A stretch of 64,000 bases of DNA from NCBI RefSeq assembly GCF_009193175.1, contig NZ_VUKE01000018.1:34768-98767 (forward strand), read 5' to 3'. How positions within the stretch are numbered: the first letter of the stretch is position 1; every line of letters starts with the position of its first letter. The DNA comes from Georgenia ruanii (GTDB lineage: Bacteria; Actinomycetota; Actinomycetes; Actinomycetales; Actinomycetaceae). Of the stretch, positions 17,590 through 25,830 are shown piece after piece. Position numbers and translations under genes: made by a program. The notes beneath the pieces are model-generated. The model had not been told where the DNA came from, ran no database searches, and saw nothing but the letters and a program-made list of their open reading frames with translations.

Positions 17590-18144
17590 ATGACCACCAC
17601 CCCAGAGCGACGCCGCACCGCCGGGGACGTCGTTCTCGGCATCCTGCTGCTCCTCGCTGGTCTGTTCGTGCTCGGCAACGCCGTTCTGGCGACGAAGGCG
17701 TCCATCCTGCTGCTGGGCTGGATCGCCGTGTGCGCGGGCCTCGCGCTCTTCCTCGGCGCGTTCTTCCGGATCGGCTCGGGCCGATTCTGGTCGGCGGCGC
17801 TCGGCGGGGGGCTGCTCGTGGTGCTGGGCGTGTTCACGCTGCGCAACCCCGCGATCGGTGCGGCCACGCTCACCCTGCTGGCCGGCTCGTTGTTCCTCGC
17901 GGGCGGTCTGGTGCGGGTCGTCTTCGCCTTCCAGCTCGCCGAGGCGCGCTGGCTGCTGCTCGTCAGCGGGATCATCTCGGTGCTGCTCGGGCTGTACGTG
18001 CTGTTCAACCTCAGCACCGCCTCGCTCGCGCTGCTCGGCGTGCTCATCGGCATCCAGATCCTCGTCGAGGGACTCACGATGCTCGTGGCCGGGCGGGTGC
18101 GCAGCGCCCCGGCCGGCGGGATGCGGCTGGGCGCGGCGACCTGA
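17590..18144 (+). CDS. HdeD family (DUF308) membrane protein
   Basis: A 184-residue protein made almost entirely of six hydrophobic helices in three similar pairs (VVLGILLLLAGLFVLG, LLLGWIAVCAGLALFLGAF, LGGGLLVVLGVFTL and so on), the hallmark of HdeD/DUF308. In E. coli HdeD is linked to acid resistance, and the actinobacterial proteins are uncharacterised. ATG 17590 follows a GGGGGAA ribosome site. The 17378-17589 gap upstream shows no other gene and presumably carries divergent promoters for this gene and the hsp20 gene. Confidence 0.82.
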   Translation: MTTTPERRRTAGDVVLGILLLLAGLFVLGNAVLATKASILLLGWIAVCAGLALFLGAFFRIGSGRFWSAALGGGLLVVLGVFTLRNPAIGAATLTLLAGSLFLAGGLVRVVFAFQLAEARWLLLVSGIISVLLGLYVLFNLSTASLALLGVLIGIQILVEGLTMLVAGRVRSAPAGGMRLGAAT

Positions 18145-18165
18145 GGGCGCGCCCGGCCGGCGGCG

Positions 18166-18753
18166 TCACGCGCCCGGCCGGGCGCTCCACTCGGGCGCGA
18201 GCGCGGCCATGCGGATCATGTCGACGCGCCGGCCGTCGAAGAGCAGCGCCTCGCGGTCCACCCCCTCGACGACGAAGCCGGCCTTCTCGTACACGTGCCG
18301 GGCGCGGGGGTTGAAGGCGTAGACCCCCAGCGAGACCCGGTGCAGCCGGAGGTCCGCGAAGGCGTAGCGGAGCAGGAGGGTCGTCGCCTCGGTGCCCAGC
18401 CCGCGGCCCCGGCCGTCGGGGCCGATGAGGATCCGGAAGTTGCAGGCGGCGTTGGCCGGCTCCCACTCGTTGAGCACCACCTCGCCCACGCACCGGCCGC
18501 TGCGCCGGTCCTCGACGGCGAGATCGAGGCGGCCCTCCTGCGCGCCCCGGGTGGAGTACCAGGCGGCGAGGTCGCCGAACCGGCCGTCGTCGGCCTGGGC
18601 CTCGGTGGTGCTGGACGCGCTGCCGGTGAGGATGCGCACCTCGGGATCGGCGATCGCGGCGGCCATCGCCGCGACGTCGTCGTCGCGGAAGGGCCGCAGG
18701 GCGACGCGCGCGCCCACGAGCGTCGGCTTGGCGGCGAAGGGGGTTCCGGTCAC
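18166..18753 (-). CDS. GNAT-family N-acetyltransferase (RimJ/RimL-like)
   Basis: A 195-residue acetyltransferase. The N-terminal GARVALRPFRDDDVAAM, the acetyl-CoA binding loop GRGLGTEATTLLL and the C-terminal NPRARHVYEKAGFVVEG follow the RimJ/RimL subgroup, which acetylates protein N-termini or small amines using acetyl-CoA. The substrate is unknown. I take GTG 18753 as start because homology begins there; an ATG at 18831 would add 26 low-complexity residues. It is divergent from the hsp20 pair and convergent with the HdeD gene. Confidence 0.82.
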   Translation of the reverse strand: MTGTPFAAKPTLVGARVALRPFRDDDVAAMAAAIADPEVRILTGSASSTTEAQADDGRFGDLAAWYSTRGAQEGRLDLAVEDRRSGRCVGEVVLNEWEPANAACNFRILIGPDGRGRGLGTEATTLLLRYAFADLRLHRVSLGVYAFNPRARHVYEKAGFVVEGVDREALLFDGRRVDMIRMAALAPEWSARPGA

Positions 18754-18845
18754 GGGGAGGATCCTGCCCGAGCCGCCCGCGGCGGACCAAGACGCGCGGC
18801 GCGTGCCCCCGAGAAAACGGCACTGTGGCAACGGATAAGCAGTGG

Positions 18846-18866
18846 GTTGAGCGTGGGCGGCTCAAC
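18846..18866 (+). promoter_or_regulatory. HAIR-like operator (HspR type)
   Basis: GTTGAGC, seven bases, GCTCAAC is a perfect inverted repeat with exactly the HAIR layout (CTTGAGT-N7-ACTCAAG) and two symmetric changes per half. It sits 144 bases before the first gene of the hsp20 pair. HspR represses heat-shock genes through HAIR in Streptomyces and mycobacteria. Confidence 0.6.
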
Positions 18867-18890
18867 TTTTACGCCGAGAGCGATCTACCG

Positions 18891-18917
18891 CTAGCACTCC
18901 CCGGGTCCGAGTGCTAA
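18891..18917 (+). promoter_or_regulatory. CIRCE operator (HrcA target)
   Basis: CTAGCACTC (18891-18899), nine bases, GAGTGCTAA (18909-18917) matches the CIRCE consensus TTAGCACTC-N9-GAGTGCTAA at all but one position and with the exact spacing. HrcA bound here would repress the downstream hsp20 genes and release them on heat shock. It lies 24 bases after the HAIR-like site. Confidence 0.9.
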
Positions 18918-19010
18918 AACGGGTGTCACGAAGACCGCCGGCCCCACCGGATGCGGGCCGGCGGCGACACGGCCCGGAAGGCCCGGGCCGCACGGAGTGA
19001 GGTGGTATTC

Positions 19011-19457
19011 ATGGCTACCCGTTACGACCCGTTCCGGGAGATGGACCGCTGGCTGTCGAACGTGCGCCAGGTTCCCGCGGCCCCCGGCCTGCCCCTGGAC
19101 CTCTACCGCCAGGGGGAGGTCTTCGTCGCCAAGGTCGACCTGCCCGGCGTCGACCCCGCGACCATCGACATCGACGTGGAGGACCGGACCCTGACCATCC
19201 GGGCCGAGCGGCGGCGCGAGGAGGCGGAGGACCTCCAGTGGCTGACCCACGAGCGGCCCACCGGCACCTTCGCCCGGCAGCTCTCGCTCGGTCAGGGCCT
19301 GGCCCTGGACCGGATCGAGGCGGCCTACTCCGACGGCGTGCTCACGCTGACCATCCCGGTCGCCGAGGAGGCCAAGCCCCGCAAGATCCAGGTCGCCCAC
19401 ACCGGCCGGCCGGCCTCCGTGGAGACCGGATCGAGCGAGGAGGCCGCGTCCATCTGA
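19011..19457 (+). CDS. Hsp20 small heat-shock protein
   Basis: A 148-residue chaperone. After a short N-terminus ([15 protein letters not shown]) the alpha-crystallin domain runs from about 30 to 125 with FVAKVDLPGVDPATI, TLTIRAERR and [23 protein letters not shown] 19011 follows a GGAGTGAGG ribosome region. The gene is preceded by both a HAIR-like and a CIRCE element, so it should be strongly heat-inducible. It is 148 residues against about 140-150 for typical Hsp18 proteins of actinobacteria. The next gene is a close tandem copy. Confidence 0.93.
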   Translation: MATRYDPFREMDRWLSNVRQVPAAPGLPLDLYRQGEVFVAKVDLPGVDPATIDIDVEDRTLTIRAERRREEAEDLQWLTHERPTGTFARQLSLGQGLALDRIEAAYSDGVLTLTIPVAEEAKPRKIQVAHTGRPASVETGSSEEAASI

Positions 19458-19657
19458 GACGCCCACGTCCCGGCCCGCGCGGCCGGGGCCGCCGAGCCCC
19501 GGGGTGCAGCACCGAGGAGACCCGACGTCTCGGTGACGCACGAAGGGCCCGCCCCGGGCTCGGCCCACCGAGGAGCAGTGACAGGACAGGAACCGTCCCG
19601 GCCGGCACCGGCCGGACCGGCCCGGCACCCCGGGCCGCCACTCTGGAGGTGACACCG

Positions 19658-20119
19658 ATGCGTACCGACCCGTTCCGTGAGATGGACCGCCTGCTGGACA
19701 CCGTGCTGCGCCAGGCTCCGACGACGCACCCGATGCCCATGGACCTGCACCGCGACGGCGACACGTTCGTGGCGAAGATCGACCTGCCGGGAGTGCGCCC
19801 GGAGAGCCTCGACCTCGACGTCGAGGAGCGCACGCTGACGGTGCGCGCCGAGCGGGCCGCCGACGTCGCCGAGGGCGTGCAGTGGCTCTCCCGGGAGCGC
19901 CCCACGGGCACCTTCGCCCGCCAGCTCACGCTCGGCCCGCGGGTGGACGCCGACCACATCGACGCCACCTACGCCGACGGCGTGCTGACGCTGACCCTCC
20001 CCGTCGCCGAGGAGGCCAAGCCCCGCAAGATCCAGGTCGCCCACAGCGGCGGCCGGACCACGCTGGAGCAGGGGTCCGCGCGCACGATCGAGGGCGCCGC
20101 GAGCGGCACCGACAGCTGA
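19658..20119 (+). CDS. Hsp20 small heat-shock protein, tandem paralogue
   Basis: A 153-residue chaperone nearly collinear with the previous gene ([51 protein letters not shown]), clearly a tandem duplicate. ATG 19658 has GGAGG nine bases before it. The 200-base gap after the first copy contains no CIRCE or HAIR match, so this gene probably depends on read-through from the shared operator region or on an unseen promoter. A strong terminator follows. Confidence 0.92.
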   Translation: MRTDPFREMDRLLDTVLRQAPTTHPMPMDLHRDGDTFVAKIDLPGVRPESLDLDVEERTLTVRAERAADVAEGVQWLSRERPTGTFARQLTLGPRVDADHIDATYADGVLTLTLPVAEEAKPRKIQVAHSGGRTTLEQGSARTIEGAASGTDS

Positions 20120-20132
20120 CGGCACGCGCCAG

Positions 20133-20164
20133 GGGCCGGGCGGGTTCGTCCCGCCCGGCCCTTT
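20133..20164 (+). terminator. Rho-independent terminator after the hsp20 pair
   Basis: GGGCCGGGCGGG and CCCGCCCGGCCC form a perfect 12-bp stem around TTCGT, followed by TTTC. It begins 13 bases after the second hsp20 stop and isolates the pair from thyA. Confidence 0.85.
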
Positions 20165-20267
20165 CGCGGGCGCCGCGGTCCTTCCCCCCGGTTCGGACGC
20201 CAGGGACGCGAGCCGTGCCGTCGCCCGTGGTCCGCGTCCCGCTCGGCACTCCGCCTACGATGCACCC

Positions 20268-21080
20268 GTGACCCCCCAGCCCCGCGTCAACACCGCCTAC
20301 GAGGACCTGCTCCGCCACGTCCTGGAGAACGGCACCCCCAAGAGCGACCGCACCGGCACCGGGACCCGCAGCGTCTTCGGGCACCAGATGCGCTTCCCGC
20401 TGACCGAGGGGTTCCCGCTCATCACCACCAAGCGCGTGTTCCTGCGCGGGGTGGCCGAGGAGCTGTTCTGGTTCCTGCGCGGGGAGCACAACGCGCGCCC
20501 GCTGCAGGACAAGGGCGTGCACATCTGGGACGAGTGGGCCAGGCCCGACGGCGAGCTCGGACCCGTCTACGGGGTGCAGTGGCGCTCGTGGCCGGCGCCG
20601 GACGGGCGCCACATCGACCAGGTCCAGCAGGTCCTCGACACCCTGCGGTCCAACCCCGACTCCCGCCGCATGATCGTCTCGGCCTGGAACGTCGCGGACC
20701 TGGATCAGATGGCGCTCATGCCGTGCCACGCGCTGTTCCAGTTCTACGTGGCCGACGGCCGGCTCTCCTGCCAGCTCTACCAGCGCAGCGCCGACCTCTT
20801 CCTCGGCGTGCCGTTCAACATCGCCTCCTACGCACTGCTCACCCACATGATCGCCCAGCAGGTCGGCCTCGACGTCGGCGACTTCGTCTGGACCGGCGGG
20901 GACTGCCACATCTACGACAACCACGTCGAGCAGGTGACCGAGCAGCTCACCCGCGAGCCCTACCCCTTCCCCACGCTCCAGCTCCGCCAGGCGCCCTCGC
21001 TGTTCGACTACACCTTCGACGACGTCGAGGTGGTCGACTACCGGCACCACCCCGCCATCAAGGCGCCGGTGGCGGTGTGA
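20268..21080 (+). CDS. thyA: Thymidylate synthase
   Basis: A 270-residue enzyme that methylates dUMP to dTMP with methylene-tetrahydrofolate. The catalytic cysteine is C153 in [12 protein letters not shown], and [21 protein letters not shown] and [13 protein letters not shown] [12 protein letters not shown] are the expected conserved blocks. Length matches the family (E. coli 264). GTG 20268 is the start; the nearby ATG is out of frame. Its stop overlaps the folA start by one base (TGATG), so synthesis of dTMP and recycling of dihydrofolate are coupled. Confidence 0.97.
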   Translation: MTPQPRVNTAYEDLLRHVLENGTPKSDRTGTGTRSVFGHQMRFPLTEGFPLITTKRVFLRGVAEELFWFLRGEHNARPLQDKGVHIWDEWARPDGELGPVYGVQWRSWPAPDGRHIDQVQQVLDTLRSNPDSRRMIVSAWNVADLDQMALMPCHALFQFYVADGRLSCQLYQRSADLFLGVPFNIASYALLTHMIAQQVGLDVGDFVWTGGDCHIYDNHVEQVTEQLTREPYPFPTLQLRQAPSLFDYTFDDVEVVDYRHHPAIKAPVAV

Positions 21081-21574
21081 TGCTCGGGATGATCTGGGCC
21101 CAGGCCCACGACCGCGTCATCGGCGCCGACGGCGCCATGCCCTGGCACCTGCCCGAGGACCTCGCCCACTTCAAGCGCACCACGTCCGGCTCCGCCGTCG
21201 TCATGGGGCGGGCCACCTGGGACGCGCTGGACCCGCGGTTCCGGCCGCTGCCGGGCCGGCGCAACATCGTCCTCACCCGCCAGGACCGGTTCACGGCCGA
21301 GGGCGCCGACGTCGTCGGCACCCTCGAGGAGGCGCTGCGGCTGGCCGGCGAGGACGGCTGGGTCATCGGCGGCGGGCAGATCTTCGCCCAGGCCCTCCCC
21401 CGGGCCGGCCGGCTCGTCGTGACCGACATCGACCTCGCCGTCGACGGCGACGCCCGCGCCCCGGCCATCGACGACACCGTGTGGGAGATCGAGGCCGCCG
21501 ACCCCGACCGCGGCTGGCACACCTCGCGCACCGGGCTGCGCTACCGCATCACCACGTTCCGCCGGCGCGGCTGA
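21080..21574 (+). CDS. folA: Dihydrofolate reductase
   Basis: A 164-residue NADPH-dependent enzyme that regenerates tetrahydrofolate from the dihydrofolate made by thymidylate synthase. It shows MIWAQAHDRVIGADGAMPWHLPEDL in two conserved pieces, the VVMGRATWDAL motif, NIVLTRQ and the C-terminal IGGGQIFAQAL NADPH site. ATG 21080 overlaps the thyA stop; an in-frame GTG three bases earlier is less likely. The acidic residue after the MPWHLP loop (E27-D28 region) is the expected catalytic acid. Confidence 0.95.
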   Translation: MLGMIWAQAHDRVIGADGAMPWHLPEDLAHFKRTTSGSAVVMGRATWDALDPRFRPLPGRRNIVLTRQDRFTAEGADVVGTLEEALRLAGEDGWVIGGGQIFAQALPRAGRLVVTDIDLAVDGDARAPAIDDTVWEIEAADPDRGWHTSRTGLRYRITTFRRRG

Positions 21575-21729
21575 GCCACCACGTTCCGCCGGCGCCTCTG
21601 AGCCTGCTTCGCCGACGCGGCGGCCGGGCACCGCGGCGCCGGCGCACGCCCCCGGTCGCGCGGCCGGTCCGCCGCGCCTGCCGGATATGCTCCGGTTTCA
21701 GAAGATGCCGTCCTGAATCTGGAGAGTCG

Positions 21730-22320
21730 ATGAGACCCGTCCGTCGCGCCGCCCTGCTCGGCGCCACCGCCCTCACCGTGGCCCTGCTGGGCGCCTGCTC
21801 GTCCTCGGCGGACGCCCCCGCGGACGCGGCGTCCACCGCCGCCTCGCACGGCGCGGCCAAGGACGGCGCGAAGGCCGCCCCGGCGTCCGGGGCCGGCGTC
21901 GACGACCTGGACCCCGCCGACGTCATCGCCGAGCAGACGTACACCGTGCCGGGCAGCGAGGACAAGGTCACCGTCGGGGTGCACTCGCTCGTGGTCAAGG
22001 GCGACGTGATGGTCCTCAACCTCTTCTTCACCCCGGAGTTCGCCGACCACCCCAAGGACGAGCCGATCTCCGTCTTCGACATGGTGGGCGCCGCGTGGGA
22101 CCCGAGCCTGATGGACCGGGAGAACCTCAAGGAGTACACGATCCTCAGCGAGAACGTCACCACCGACTGGGCCGCCGACCAGGTCCACACGGAGGCCACC
22201 AACGGCCAGCCGGTGCTGTGGTGGGGCGGGTACGCCGCCCCGCAGGACGACATCGACACCGTCGACGTCCGGGTGCTCGACGAGCTGCCCGAGTTCACCG
22301 ACGTCCCGATCACCCGATGA
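21730..22320 (+). CDS. Secreted lipoprotein of unknown function
   Basis: A 196-residue protein with a classical lipoprotein signal: basic MRPVRRAA, a hydrophobic core and the lipobox LLGAC with C23 as the lipid site. A low-complexity Ala/Ser linker (24-55) leads to a folded domain with EQTYTVPGSEDKVTVGVHSL and repeated aromatic strands. I do not recognise the domain. The ATG is preceded by GGAGAG. Its stop overlaps the start of the OmpA-domain gene (ATGA), so both products probably act together at the cell surface. Confidence 0.75.
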   Translation: MRPVRRAALLGATALTVALLGACSSSADAPADAASTAASHGAAKDGAKAAPASGAGVDDLDPADVIAEQTYTVPGSEDKVTVGVHSLVVKGDVMVLNLFFTPEFADHPKDEPISVFDMVGAAWDPSLMDRENLKEYTILSENVTTDWAADQVHTEATNGQPVLWWGGYAAPQDDIDTVDVRVLDELPEFTDVPITR

Positions 22321-22946
22321 GCGCGGCGCCCTCGCCGCGGTGGTGGGCACCGCGCGGGCGCCGGCGCGACCGGTCCCGCGCCGGCCGCGCCACCCGAGGC
22401 GGCGCCGCGGCAGCCCTCGCCGTCGTCCTCGCCGCGACGCTCGCACCGCCGGCCGCCGGCTTCGCCGGCCCCGACGAGCTGCCCGATCCCACGCCCGAGC
22501 TGCTGGCCGCCTCGGTCATCGCGTGGGACCCGGCCGGCACGGTCATCCAGTGGGACCCGGCCGGCACGGTGCGCTCGGTCGAGCAGGTCGAGACCCAGGC
22601 GGGGAAGACCACCATCACCCTCGCCACGGACATCCTCTTCACCCCCGACAGCGCGGACCTGCCGGAGACGGCGGCGGCGCGGATCGGCGAGCTCGTCGCC
22701 CAGGTGCCGCAGGGCGCCGCGGTGCAGGTGCACGGGCACACCGACTCCGTCCAGGGCGCCGTGGACAACCAGCAGCTCTCCACCGGCCGCGCCGAGGCGG
22801 TGGCCGAGGTGCTGCGGTCAAGCCGGCCCGACCTCCAGCTGGAGGTCGCGGGCTTCGCGGCCACCCGGCCGGCCGTGTCCGAGCGCGCCGACGACCCCGC
22901 CACCCGCGCCGCGAACCGCCGCGTGGAGATCGTCTACACCGGCTGA
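22317..22946 (+). CDS. OmpA-domain cell-envelope protein
   Basis: A 209-residue protein with an Arg-rich start and a hydrophobic segment (about 28-48, ending PPAAGFA) that is a signal peptide or anchor. Two tandem WDPAGTV motifs follow (about 69-86). The C-terminal ~110 residues are an OmpA-like peptidoglycan-binding domain: ILFTPDSADLP, VQVHGHTDSVQG, LSTGRAEAVAEVL and the closing AANRRVEIVYTG with the conserved Asn-Arg-Arg. It is translationally coupled to the preceding lipoprotein gene and its end overlaps the convergent mgtA gene by 13 bases. Confidence 0.85.
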   Translation: MSAAPSPRWWAPRGRRRDRSRAGRATRGGAAAALAVVLAATLAPPAAGFAGPDELPDPTPELLAASVIAWDPAGTVIQWDPAGTVRSVEQVETQAGKTTITLATDILFTPDSADLPETAAARIGELVAQVPQGAAVQVHGHTDSVQGAVDNQQLSTGRAEAVAEVLRSSRPDLQLEVAGFAATRPAVSERADDPATRAANRRVEIVYTG

Positions 22947-25675
22947 CGCCCGGGTTCGCCGTCCCGGGCGGCGACGGGCGCGGCGACGGTGGCGGCGCCG
23001 GCCGGACGACGTCGCCGGCGCCGGCCCGCGGCACGCCCGGGGGCCGCACGCCGGGAGGAGAAGCGCCGCGACCGGCGCAGCACCCGGTACCCCTCGCGGC
23101 GCACCCGCGCTGCCGGCGCGCCCGGCAGCGCGCGGTAGAACCACACCTTGCCCAGCTCGATGAGGCCCAGGTAGCACACGACCAGCACGACGAGCACGGC
23201 GAAGAAGCCCACCGGCAGGGGCCGGAAGCCGAGGGCGGGCGCCACGGGCAGGTATGGCAGGACCGCGCCCAGCGCGACGACGGCGAACATGGCCGCCGTC
23301 AGGGCCAGGCTCGGGCGGCTGCGCAGGAACGGCACCCGGCGGGTGCGGATGACGAAGATGACGAGGCACTGGGTGGCCAGCGACTCGACGAACCACCCGG
23401 TGCGGAACAGCGCGGGCCCGGCGTGGAACACCCACAGCATCACGCCGAACGTGAGGAAGTCGAACACGGAGCTGATCGGCCCGAAGAACAGCATGAAGCG
23501 GCGGATGAACCCCACGTCCCACCGGGCCGGCCGGGCCAGCTGCTCGGCGTCCACGCGGTCGGTGGGGATCGCGAGCTGGCTGGCGTCGTAGAGCAGGTTG
23601 TTGAGCAGGATCTGGGTCGGCAGCATCGGCAGGAAGGTCAGCAGGGCCGAGGCGCCCGCCGCGCTGAACATGTTCCCGAAGTTGCTCGACGTCCCCATGA
23701 GCACGTACTTGATGGTGTTGGCAAAGATGCGGCGCCCGTCCACCACGCCGTCGGCGAGGACGTCGAGGTCCTTCTCCAGCAGGATGATGTCGGCGGCGTC
23801 CTTGGCCACGTCGGCCGCGGAGTCGACGGAGATCCCCACGTCCGCGGCGTGCAGGGCCAGGGCGTCGTTGACGCCGTCGCCGAGGAAGGCGACGTCGAGG
23901 CCGGTGCTGCGCTGCGCGCGCACGATGCGGGCCTTCTGCGCCGGGCTCACCCGCGCGAACACCGTCGTCCGGGCCACGAGGGCGGGCAGCCGCGCCTCGT
24001 CGGTGGCGTCGAGCTCGCCGCCGGTGACGACGGCGGCCACGGGCAGGCCGAGCTGCTCGCAGACCCGGGCCGCGACCTGGGCGTTGTCGCCGGTGACGAC
24101 CTTGACCGTCACCCCCAGGCGGGCCAGGCGCTCCAGCGCCCCGGGCGCGCTGGCCTTGGGGGCGTCGAGGAAGACGAGGAAGCCGCGCAGCGTCAGCTCG
24201 CGCTCGTCCTCGGGCCCGATGGCCGCGCGGCCGGGCAGCGGCCGGGTGGCGACGGCGACGACGCGGCCGCCGGCGCCGAACTCGGCGTCCAGGACCCCGC
24301 GGGCGGCGGCGGGCACCTCCGCGCAGCGCTCGAGCACGCCCTCGGGGGCGCCCTTGGTGATCAGGGTGGGGACGCCGTCGCCGTCGGACACGAGGACGGA
24401 GGCGAGGCGCCGGTCGTGGTCGAAGGGCACGGCGGCGAGCCGCCGGTAGCGGGCCAGCTCGTCCACCTGGTCGGCGGCGCCCGCCCACAGGGCGGCGTCG
24501 AGGGCGCTGCCGCCGCCGCGGTCGGCGCCGGCCACGTCCGGGTCGCTGCAGAGCAGGCCGAGACGCAGCACCTCCGCGCTGGGGGCGCCGCCGGGGCCGA
24601 CGGCGCGGAGGAAACCGATGCGGCCCTCGGTGAGCGTGCCGGTCTTGTCGGTGAAGAGGACCTCGATGTCCCCGAGGTCCTCGATGCACACCAGGCGTTT
24701 GACGAGCACCTTGCTGCGGGCCAGCTGCCGGGAGCCGGCGGCCAGGGAGGTGGAGACCACCGCGGGCAGCAGCTGCGGGGAGATCCCGACCGCGATGGCA
24801 AGGGCGAACAGCAGCGCGTCGAGGATGGGCCGCTGCAGCAGCACGTTGGTCACGAAGATCGCCACCGTCAGGGCGGCGCCGACCTGGACCAGCAGGAGGG
24901 AGAACCGGCGCAGCCCCACCTGGAACTCGGTCTCCGGCTCACCCTCGGTCAGGCCGGCGGCGATGCGGCCGAACTCCGCCCCGGCGCCGATGGCCACCAC
25001 CACACCGAGCCCGGAGCCGGCGTGGACGACGGTGCCCATGAGCGCGGCGCTGGCGAGGTCCGCGAGGGCGACGCCGTCCGGGACCGGGACGACCGACTTC
25101 GCCACCGGCACCGACTCCCCGGTGAGCACCCCCTCGTCGCACTCGAGGCCGGTGACCTCGAGCAGGCGCAGGTCGGCCGGGACCACCTCGCCGAGCCGGA
25201 GCTCGACGACGTCGCCGGGGACCAGCTCGGTGACGTCGACGGCCGCCGTCCGCCCCTCGCGCCGGACCACGCACCGGTGGCGGATCTGCGCGTGCAGCGC
25301 CTCGGCGGCCCGCGCCGCCCGGAACTCGTTGCCGACGCCCAGGCCGACCGAGAAGACGAGGATGACGCCGATGATGACGGCACTGGTGCGCTCGCCGAGG
25401 AAGAACGACAGCGCGGCCGCGACGGCGAGAAGCAGCAGGAGCGGCGAGCGCAGCTGGCGCACCACGAGCGGGGCGAGGCGGGCGCGGTCCGAGCGGACCG
25501 CGTTGGGCCCCACGCGAATGCGGCGCCGGGCGACTTCCGCCCCGGACAGACCGGCGCGGTCGGTTCCCAGGTCGCGCAGGACCTCTTCGGCCGTCTTGGC
25601 GGCGGCGGACCCGACGGCGAGCCCCGGCGGCTCGGCGGGGGCGGTGACGGACCTGGCGACCATGGGCACCCCCAT
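22934..25675 (-). CDS. mgtA: Magnesium-translocating P-type ATPase
   Basis: A 913-residue P3B-type cation pump. The N-terminal ATPase segment, about ten transmembrane helices, the phosphorylation site VLFTDKTGTLTEG, the actuator DEGVLTGESVPV and the hinge GDGVNDALALHAADVG match the MgtA/MgtB family, which imports Mg2+ into the cytoplasm. The C-terminal membrane block with FGPISSVFDFLTF and GWFVESLATQ is diagnostic for the Mg subgroup. ATG 25675 is taken as the start; a second Met lies four codons in. No long leader or M-box-type structure is seen upstream, so Mg2+ control by a riboswitch is unlikely here. Confidence 0.92.
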   Translation of the reverse strand: MGVPMVARSVTAPAEPPGLAVGSAAAKTAEEVLRDLGTDRAGLSGAEVARRRIRVGPNAVRSDRARLAPLVVRQLRSPLLLLLAVAAALSFFLGERTSAVIIGVILVFSVGLGVGNEFRAARAAEALHAQIRHRCVVRREGRTAAVDVTELVPGDVVELRLGEVVPADLRLLEVTGLECDEGVLTGESVPVAKSVVPVPDGVALADLASAALMGTVVHAGSGLGVVVAIGAGAEFGRIAAGLTEGEPETEFQVGLRRFSLLLVQVGAALTVAIFVTNVLLQRPILDALLFALAIAVGISPQLLPAVVSTSLAAGSRQLARSKVLVKRLVCIEDLGDIEVLFTDKTGTLTEGRIGFLRAVGPGGAPSAEVLRLGLLCSDPDVAGADRGGGSALDAALWAGAADQVDELARYRRLAAVPFDHDRRLASVLVSDGDGVPTLITKGAPEGVLERCAEVPAAARGVLDAEFGAGGRVVAVATRPLPGRAAIGPEDERELTLRGFLVFLDAPKASAPGALERLARLGVTVKVVTGDNAQVAARVCEQLGLPVAAVVTGGELDATDEARLPALVARTTVFARVSPAQKARIVRAQRSTGLDVAFLGDGVNDALALHAADVGISVDSAADVAKDAADIILLEKDLDVLADGVVDGRRIFANTIKYVLMGTSSNFGNMFSAAGASALLTFLPMLPTQILLNNLLYDASQLAIPTDRVDAEQLARPARWDVGFIRRFMLFFGPISSVFDFLTFGVMLWVFHAGPALFRTGWFVESLATQCLVIFVIRTRRVPFLRSRPSLALTAAMFAVVALGAVLPYLPVAPALGFRPLPVGFFAVLVVLVVCYLGLIELGKVWFYRALPGAPAARVRREGYRVLRRSRRFSSRRAAPGRAAGRRRRRRPAGAATVAAPVAARDGEPGRQPV

Positions 25676-25755
25676 CGCCGCCAGGCTAACCCCGCGCCGT
25701 CGGCCGCGGGCGGGACGGACGGCCCCCCGGCCCGGTCAGGGCGCCACGGGCACAC

Positions 25756-25830
25756 CTCCGGCCCTCAGGCCGCCACCACCGGCACGGCTCCGGCCCTCAG
25801 GCCGCCACCACCGGCACGGCCTCAGGCCGC
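25756..25830. repeat. 32-bp tandem duplication at the 3' end of the VOC gene
   Basis: Two identical 32-bp units (25756-25787 and 25788-25819) are followed by a partial third copy that runs into the last codons of the dioxygenase gene. Each unit carries CTCAGGCCGC, the same bases as the gene's terminal Ala codon and stop, so the duplication seems to have started from the gene end. Confidence 0.8.

Noticed and set aside
16736..18165. DosR-type boxes in the stress island
   Set aside because: I looked for GGGAC-N-GTCCC-like palindromes near pncB, hsp20 and the HdeD gene and found none that I could support.
25676..25760. Magnesium riboswitch upstream of mgtA
   Set aside because: The upstream region is short and shows no extended conserved leader.
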